Positions 53,851 to 60,570 of a stretch of 60,570 bases of DNA are shown here, piece by piece. How positions within the stretch are numbered: position 1 is the first letter of the stretch; the number at the start of each line of letters is the position of its first letter. The stretch is from Sistotremastrum niveocremeum HHB9708 (lineage: Eukaryota > Basidiomycota > Agaricomycetes > Sistotremastrales > Sistotremastraceae), in the NCBI GenBank assembly GCA_001630475.1, contig KV419438.1, positions 1-60,570 on the forward strand, given 5' to 3'. The translations under genes and the position numbers were made by a program. The notes under the pieces were generated by a model. That model searched no databases, was not told the origin of the DNA, and saw nothing but the letters and a program-made list of their open reading frames with translations.

Positions 53851-55726
53851 TTAGAAATCCCAAAGGGTACCAAAAGCCGGTATACCGGCTTCCTTACATC
53901 CCTCCATCATCTCAGTATTGCCTTGGAAGTTTGAGGTAATGAAGATAACTGGGACAGCGGAGAATTAGTAAGCAGTTTCAAGATATCGAGCAAAAATTGC
54001 GTACCCTCCGCGTTCCACATTTTATATACTTCTTTTAAGATTTTCATCGTGTCAGGTCGTCCTCCGCGTTCCTTCGAATCCCACAACAAAACACGATGTG
54101 AACCGAGGCTGTTGATCAGACCAGCGATAGTTGGGCCGAAGGTTTTTTCCTGGTCGCTGCCAATCCAGATCAGGAACCAGTCCGGGCTTTGTAAACAGGT
54201 CGACAGAGCGGCACCGAGACCAGTTCCTGTGCAAACTCGGATACCGCGTTTGTATAGCCGAGAGGTATTCGAAACACCGGCGAACTGAAAACTAATGAGA
54301 TACCAACTCGCGCAGTATGTGCAGTACGCGTACCTTCAATTCACGGGTCCAAATGGTTTTAGGCGGGTTGTTAACCAGTCCGCGAGTGAAATCGCCCTGA
54401 ACACCGCAAATCATGTAATGATAGGGGGACTGAGTTCCCTCGCTGATGATGCCAAATGCATGATATTCCATAACCGACGAGCGCGAGATACGCCCAAGCA
54501 GACCTTGTTGCATTCCGCGCTGGAATCTCAGGACGGCAACTTTGGGGGAAGGGATTTCGACGTCGACGGGGACTTCTCTAATGAAGAACCACGGAAGCAA
54601 AATACTGTAATAACGCGGTCAATCGGAGATCCGTTGAAGGTAGGGAGAAATAGACGTACAAGAAAGTCATGCCGGCGGCGAACCAGAAAGCCTGAGAACC
54701 GATCAAGTTGTGAACATTCGGAGTAAAGTCACCCTCTTGAGGATTGTAAATGTTGCCCAGAATGACGAATACCCAGGTACAGGCGAGACCGAGCCATCCA
54801 ATGAAGCGATGGTGACGTTCGAAAACACTGAAAAAAAGTCAGAATGCGTCAACTGAGCTCGCTTGGATTGAATGCTTACTTATGATGGGTATTGCGCACC
54901 CAAGGGAATGCACTCATGATACTAATGATCACGGCCAGATTTGTAACAACGCCCATAACAAGCACGGCGTCGTGATTTTGTCGGTGATTTCGGAAATCGT
55001 CCACAACGTTGACAATGAGCCAACCGCATCCGGAAGTCGCACAACCCGAGTGAATACCACCGAGGTGTTGGAGGATGGAGGTACAGGACAGTCTGAACCA
55101 AAGAGGAGTCCACTGGAAACCCATTTCAGCTTTTTTTCGGAAATGGAAACGCTTCATCCACATACCTTAGCAAACAAAATGTTAACGACGAGGTAAAGGA
55201 AGCGACCAAAGATCTCGTTACGCATGAGGATTGCGGTCAAGAGATTGCCGAGGACGAATGCGCCAGGATATTTCCGTGCATATTCAAAGTGGCCGGATAA
55301 AGCAAGGACCACTCCAACCAAGTTCAAGATGACGATGAAGGTGAAAAACTTGCGATACGTGTTGAACCACAACCGAAAGCGAATCATTCGGCTAGTTTTC
55401 GGCTTCTTCACCGCCGGCTCCTTTGCGGCTGGTTTCTTCAATGGTGTCATTGCCTCTTTGCTCAGCAGGGAGATAGCGCTAGGCAAGATAGGCTTTTCGT
55501 TGGAAAGGAGGATGGGGAGAGGAGGAGATGGAGGAGGGAAGTCATGTTTCTTCTCGTCGGCGAAGTCGGCGACTGAGACGGTTCGTGAGGTCAATACTGA
55601 CTGAGAGGGCGTAGCAAGGGCAGTACTGGGAGTACTCTCATTCGAAGACTTCTCCGAATTGAGGGTCGGGTCCATGGTACCGCTCTCCAAATCTTCAACA
55701 AACGTTGGCTGGGCGAGTGCTGACAT
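53851..55726 (-). CDS. TmpA-like integral membrane protein (NRPS-like/ferric-reductase-like family)
   Basis: The start is at 55726 and the stop at 53851. Exon 1 (55726-55166) encodes a disordered N-terminus with Pro and Lys runs, then the first membrane helices (FFTFIVILNLVGVVLALSGH, FVLGNLLTAILMRNEIFGR). Exon 2 starts at 55112 with WTPLWFRLSCTSILQHLGGI. The next piece holds HNVFERHHRFIGWLGLACTW, a helix-rich His-containing block like that of ferric-reductase-type proteins. The cytosolic half has SSVMEYHAFGIISEG (flavin-binding-like), GVQGDFTRGLV, TGTGLGAALSTCL (nucleotide-binding-like) and ends AGIPAFGTLWDF. This order matches fungal TmpA-type proteins. Aspergillus TmpA is linked to asexual development, but the biochemical role is not settled. 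Several exon edges in the middle are approximate. Confidence 0.75.
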
Positions 55727-58700
55727 GACGTCTGTGTTGGTCGTAAAGGGAGGCGTATGGATTTGGGTTGCGAGTTAAGAGCGATCAGAGGTGAACGCGA
55801 CGTCAACTAGTGCGACGGGCAGAAGGAGAGAATGTGCTCCGAGATAGCAGGGGATAAAGGAGGTAAGGCGAGCGGTAGATATAGATAGAGGTCGGGCTAG
55901 GGATGTATGATGTATTGCGAAGTGTATTCGCTCTAGGAGAACTCTGGGGTTGTGTGGCCCAGGATTATCCGTGGCCCCTCTTATAATTGTGCCAATGCCG
56001 ATATCTTCGCGAGATACTTGAGGTACCCGGAGTTCGGCAGCCTATGGGTGGATGCATATTGCATCGCATCGGGGGTCGCAACGGAATCAACTTTCGACAA
56101 GGCATTAGCACAGGAGCGATCAGGCATATTGGACAGTCCCTAAGTTCGCGACTCAGCAATTGCAAGTTTGATCGCAGTCGGAGTGTGAAAGTTCTGATCC
56201 TCCGCGCTCCGCGCTTATGCTTCCGCTCTGAAACTCGCAGTGCAGGGTCGCAGCTGCAGATGCTGTACCCTCTAAATTCTTCTTTGGGCTCAAAAATCAC
56301 ACCGCAGTCCGACTTCATTGGTCGCTGGGGACACGCGGTCGAGCCTAACTTTTCTCCCGAGCCCGCACAGCCTCATTTCCTGAGATTACTTCCACTTTTA
56401 CCCCACCCAAGTCTATCTGAAACTATTTCTGCAAAGCAGTAAAGCAATCGACTCTCACAACGTGCCGGAATCTTCGGGACAACTTGAAAGCATGGCTTTG
56501 CCAGTTCGGAGAGGCTTCAGCCTGGACACGGCGCAAAACGGACTCTTTCCCACATGAGTTGCCTAGAATCCGTGACACTGAAGCTAGAAGTGATGCTAAT
56601 CTCATGTTGTACCTGAGGATTCCACAGGTCAGGGGAGTATTTCCGAGTACAATTCATTGATCACAAGCATAATCCCACAGCAGCGTGGAGGCAAGTTAGA
56701 CTAACGTATTCAATTTTATTAGACGTGACGTAACGCTAAAACCGGACAACGAATTGATACAGAAGGAACCGAATCGATGACCGCACGTATTCCCAGACTG
56801 CTATAGATCCCATACAGATGACATGGATTTTTCCGAGGCTCCTGCGCCACGCGATCGGCAGATATGGCTCTGAAACAACGATTCTTGAGAGGCACAAGCC
56901 AAGAGCTCAAAATCATGAAAGACAAGAAATCATCATAGGAACCATCGGGTCAGTCCTCGATCTGTGAAGGTAGTCACCTCTGCCGCATCCTTGACGAGCG
57001 TCACCATTGGACCGGCGCGCTGAAGCCTGCGCTGCCTTCGTGAGTGCGCTGCTACCATTACTGGCAGCTAAGCGATTCCAGAGCTCAAGAAGCTGATGGT
57101 TCGTGGGAGGTTCGGACTGAAACGGAACCTGACAAGTAAGATGAACGAGCGCTATCGACAGCACGAGCAGCGTTCGGCTTCGGGGACGGGACGTCCGAGC
57201 GAGCGAGTCTCTCATGTTTCAAGCTTCTTGTATTTCTCTCCCGAAGAATGAAGAGTCGAAAATCCGGCATGCTAACAGTGAGTACCATCCTGTTTAGAGG
57301 TATGAGAAAATGCCCAAAAAGATGATTGCCGAGACCAAGCGATGCACGCTTACGTAATCAACCCTTCCCTGCACGTCGCGGATTCCGATTGCAGCCAATG
57401 ACTTGCCAGCTTACATCTCACCGGGAATAGGATTCTGGTAACGGAATGCAAAATCGATGCTGGTCGGGAATTTCGTTGCATCCTTGTCTTTGCAACCCGA
57501 CTTTCAAACGTTTTTGCTTCGGCGAATATTCACTGAAAATCCACGTCACCTCGACGGCAGGCTGGAACCTTAAAAGCACTCGATGATTTGGTTCCGCTCG
57601 CACACGGATAAGTACTATGACTGAACTACCTCCAATGCGTACAGGGGCATGCAGCCAGTTCAGACTTTACTCTAACAGGATCCTATAATCGCAAATTGAA
57701 CTTTGATCAGCGCGCTGAAGCTAGATAAGATATCTCTCACCTCCAACGCGCATAAACCAAGTTAGTTTCTCCTCATCTCAAGATCCGTTTTCGGCTCTTC
57801 TGTGGCCCATTAGAGACGCAATAGACACAAGACAGTAGTCACCGCCGGTTATACTGAGCCACGTCCTGGGGCCAATTCTCCAGCCTTGTTGACTCTGACC
57901 CCGCAACCGACGTCGTTACTCCGTATTTTGGGACCGCTCATACCCGCCATTTCTAGTCGATCTGGCCAGCCAGATCATAGGTGTCATTCTGATCGAACGA
58001 GGGATGTAAAATTGCTTCCATATCGCATGGACGGCCTATCTTCCCATGAAACCTACCCGAAGTGATTCCATGTTCCAACCTCTACCGTTCCGATATCCTC
58101 TTGATCATCTTGGATCTCCTTAGGGCCATCTGTCAAAGAGTTTCAAGGTATGCCCAGAGGGCCCTATCGTGGGTTTGACACGTCGGGATATTCTCGGTCA
58201 TTGATCAACGCTCGTTGCGGGCAAGGTTTGACCGTTCGTAATCCACGGCGACGTCTCAAATGACATCGTCAGGGTGCGTGGAGTCGCTCCAACGATCGGT
58301 TTTGATAGCTATTCGTAGGTATGTCCCTTGGTCTTCCTTCTCAGAGAGATTGCTCATTGAGCCGGCGATAGAAGGAGAAGTTTCGGATATGGCCAAGTCC
58401 TCTCAAATCCGTTTTGTAACAGGTCCGAAGTTGGCTCCCTAGTTGCCGGTGTTCACTTTTGAGACCCGATGGCAGATCCTTCACCTGAGGTGCCACGATA
58501 AGCAAGTGACCTGGTGGCGTTTTTTGGTGGTGCGACCGCCCTTTGGCTTTCGATCCGGTGGGCCTGGCGATTGCTATTGGTGTCTTGTTCGGGCAAGCTA
58601 GCACGTTTCGCAATGCGGGGGGACGTTTCGAGACTTATTGGAAATACATGTAATTGCAGAACTGACGTCTGTTGACCTATTGATCCCATATCACTGTACG

Positions 58701-58752
58701 AAGCTAGACATGATAATCCTGCGTGTGTACAACAGTGCCTTTTTCGACTCGT
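55727..58752. other. Intergenic, 3 kb without a supported gene
   Basis: The only candidate is a minus-strand frame at 56913-57215, with a true ATG and a hydrophobic stretch (TLLVLSIALVHLTCQVPF) that could be a signal peptide of a small secreted protein. No splice support or homology is seen. The rest holds only short random frames. The left part must include the promoter of the TmpA-like gene. Confidence 0.35.
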
Positions 58753-59614
58753 TTAAACTTGTTCCCCGAACCACCATTTGACCATTGCTCCGCCGCTCGG
58801 ACCATTCTCTTCAACACTAAAATCAGCTCTCCCTTGAAAGGGAATTTTTGCCAACAACTTCGGCAGCCAGTATATATCATCCGCCCACATGCCGTCGTAA
58901 GGAATCGAGGGTGAATCGGATTCGCTTGTCGTCTGGTCTGGGTTTGTTGAAAACCATTTCGGTCGCATTTCATCAGTCCTGCGAGCGGCAACAATAAGAT
59001 CAAGCAGTCGTAATCGCATGAACAGCTGAAGCGTACTCCACCGGTTCTCCGGTCCATTCTTCTACGCGAAATATATGTATGAAGAAAGAAAAAGAAGTGT
59101 TTTGCGCAGTTGTGAATAGGAGGAATCCACACGGCACCGGTCTACCCTCAATGCCGCATTCTTCCTGGGAAAATAATGAAGTTAAGTTAGCATGAGGAAG
59201 CAGTAAGAGAGAGACAGTGCCTTAGACTTACTTTCAGCTCACGGGCCGCGGCCTGTGTCACTGTCTCGCCTTCTTCGACTTTCCCACCGAAACCATTCCA
59301 ACTGTGCATGACGATTAGAGATCCGCAGTTCACGGTGCCAAGCGGTTTACAGGTCCTGCCCGATGCCACGTTTCTTATATCCCAGTAAAATCTACAGTGT
59401 GAAAAAATTCAAAGAATGAAGTTTGCAAAAGAGAAGGAAGATGTTATAAGTACACAACAAACCGACTTATGAAATGACTCACTCGTTGGCCCTTTTCGTC
59501 CACTACAAAAGCATTCGTAAAATGTTTCGCTTTCGCTACCGGAAGCCAGGCAACTTCGTCGCCCCCAGAATTGATATTCACATATTGACCAGAGATCCCA
59601 GGCGGCGCCGACAT
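58753..59614 (-). CDS. MTH1-type Nudix hydrolase (8-oxo-dGTP diphosphatase family)
   Basis: It would hydrolyse oxidised purine nucleoside triphosphates such as 8-oxo-dGTP and keep them out of DNA. The ATG at 59614 gives MSAPPGISGQYVNIN, then HFTNAFVVDEKGQR, ILLGYKKRGIGQDL, and the Nudix box WNGFGGKVEEGETVTQAAAR, completed as ELK-EECGI across an intron. This fits G-x5-E-x7-REU-x-EE-x-G-U with all metal-binding glutamates. Later exons give EEWTGEPVETDEMRPKWFS, the MTH1 hallmark with WTGEP-x2-DEMRP-x-W, then WADDIYWLPKLLA and the end GGAMVKWWFGEQV. The four exon junctions that I checked close in frame. It is outside the accessory cluster. Confidence 0.9.
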
Positions 59615-60570
59615 GATAACAGAGACCAAGGTTAAGCGCGAACAAAGACTCCGATGAGGTTACGTAGGTGCGGCTCTGTCAATTTGGAAGCCTCATCTCC
59701 TTGACGCCAGCGCAGTTTTCGAAACGTGGGCTTCTCAGATAGCTCACTTCCGCAGTGCTGAGAAAAGAAGAGATGATGGCGACTACATCACGGCCACGAC
59801 GCGCTCGACGGTCAGGAGTAATCAGATTAAACAGACCCCAAGGCACAGAAACAACGACTTTGGGGTTTTCATGAGTCGTACAGACTGCGGCCGAGATGCC
59901 CTAGTTGCCGAAAACGGCAACCGATTTCTGCCCGATTCGGAATCGGAGTTTGAATCCGCAGAACAAGGCCACGGCGAACTCACGCATCCAAACAATTCAC
60001 ATCTCCCTCATGATCAAGCTCGATCAAGTCATGGTCATGCAAATATTTCCAAGAAAGTGATATACATCTGAAAAGGTAAATTTTATCTCTGAAAAGCGGA
60101 CCTTTTCGGGACGCCGAGATCCCCGACATGCTTGGAGGCGCGGACTTCGGAGGTTACCTCCGAGTCGCCTTGTTCAAGCTCTTGTTCTACGAAATGGACG
60201 GGGCCTTTGAACCTCAATGGATACATTTGTGGGCCTCAGCTACAATGATTGTTACCACAACAACTCCATCAACAATGGCCTTGTCCCCAAAGAGCGGGAG
60301 ATCCGATGAGTAGCTCTATTTAGAGCAAGAGCCGTCGTCTCTGGCTGCAAAATTTCCCCCTCCCATATCGTCTGACAGAACCTTGAATTTTCTGTTGTCT
60401 TTACTGCTATGTTGATTGAAGATCTCTCTCGTTCTCAATTGCAAAGGCTGGCCAAGGTAAGCTTTGACATTGAGTTTGGCTTATCTAGATTGAGACAAGT
60501 GGATTGTCTCTGGTCAATTTTAGCGGAGATCGGCTGTCTCGGCATTCCTCGGCACGGTTGCCTCGTATTT
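59615..60570. other. Right edge of the window, no gene seen
   Basis: A plus-strand frame at 59871-60071 with an acidic and His-rich translation has no motif and is not accepted. Nothing else can be supported. Confidence 0.4.

Overview
The window is genomic DNA of a filamentous basidiomycete, most likely a wood- or litter-decaying Agaricomycete. The evidence is short introns of about 45-70 nt in nearly every gene, GT-AG (rarely GC-AG) splice sites, a secreted GH11 xylanase with a C-terminal fungal CBM1, a LARGE-type GT49 glycosyltransferase, tyrosine-kinase-like (TKL) kinases with HGD in place of HRD, and a C-terminal Zn2Cys6 cluster. Gene models were spliced by eye from reading frames and splice sites, so exon edges are good to a few bases only where stated.

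Left flank (1-14.8 kb): debris of a non-LTR retrotransposon ORF1, an unknown possible membrane protein, the xylanase, GT49, an RRM/RGG RNA-binding protein and a Zn2Cys6 protein. Three copies of one dispersed 0.75-0.95 kb repeat lie between these genes at about 5-6 kb spacing (1.4, 7.5 and 13.2 kb).

Centre (14.8-48.5 kb): an accessory cluster built on a repeated gene family that I do not recognise. Members A, B, E, F, G and K, with relics M and N, share an N-terminal cassette. A 31-nt first exon encodes MSQ(D/E)FTxxxI. A roughly 111-nt exon encodes a Gly-rich module (GGRGGDxGSYN...KSYI). A roughly 21-nt exon encodes GKK(F/Y)V-like residues. A further exon encodes an Asn/Ser/Thr-rich module (INNAGNT-xx-SSQSVVDxSxTxNDTSSH). 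Every cassette intron that I could place is phase 1. Long Pro/Ser-rich, apparently disordered tails follow. A and B end in a shared helical domain, and K ends in a transmembrane segment. Gene H has only three copies of the Gly-rich module. Interspersed are a TKL kinase (D), a second TKL kinase with two nonsense codons that runs in register into a cassette (L/M), a protein with an MLKL/HeLo-like N-terminal helical bundle followed by a kinase-like region (I, with one nonsense codon), an FAD amine oxidase (C) and a small Lys/Ala-rich gene (J). Kinase, MLKL-like bundle and low-complexity Asn/Gly motifs together recall amyloid-based cell-death or allorecognition signalling. That reading is a hypothesis.

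The right edge of the cluster carries a 187-bp inverted repeat and two short TIR elements flanked by TA. The empty target site of each is visible in a paralogous sequence nearby.

Right flank (48.7-60.6 kb): ordinary genes, all on the minus strand: an MFS transporter of the anion:cation symporter/allantoate-permease type, oligoribonuclease REX2, a TmpA-like membrane protein and an MTH1-type Nudix hydrolase. Long stretches between them hold nothing I can support.
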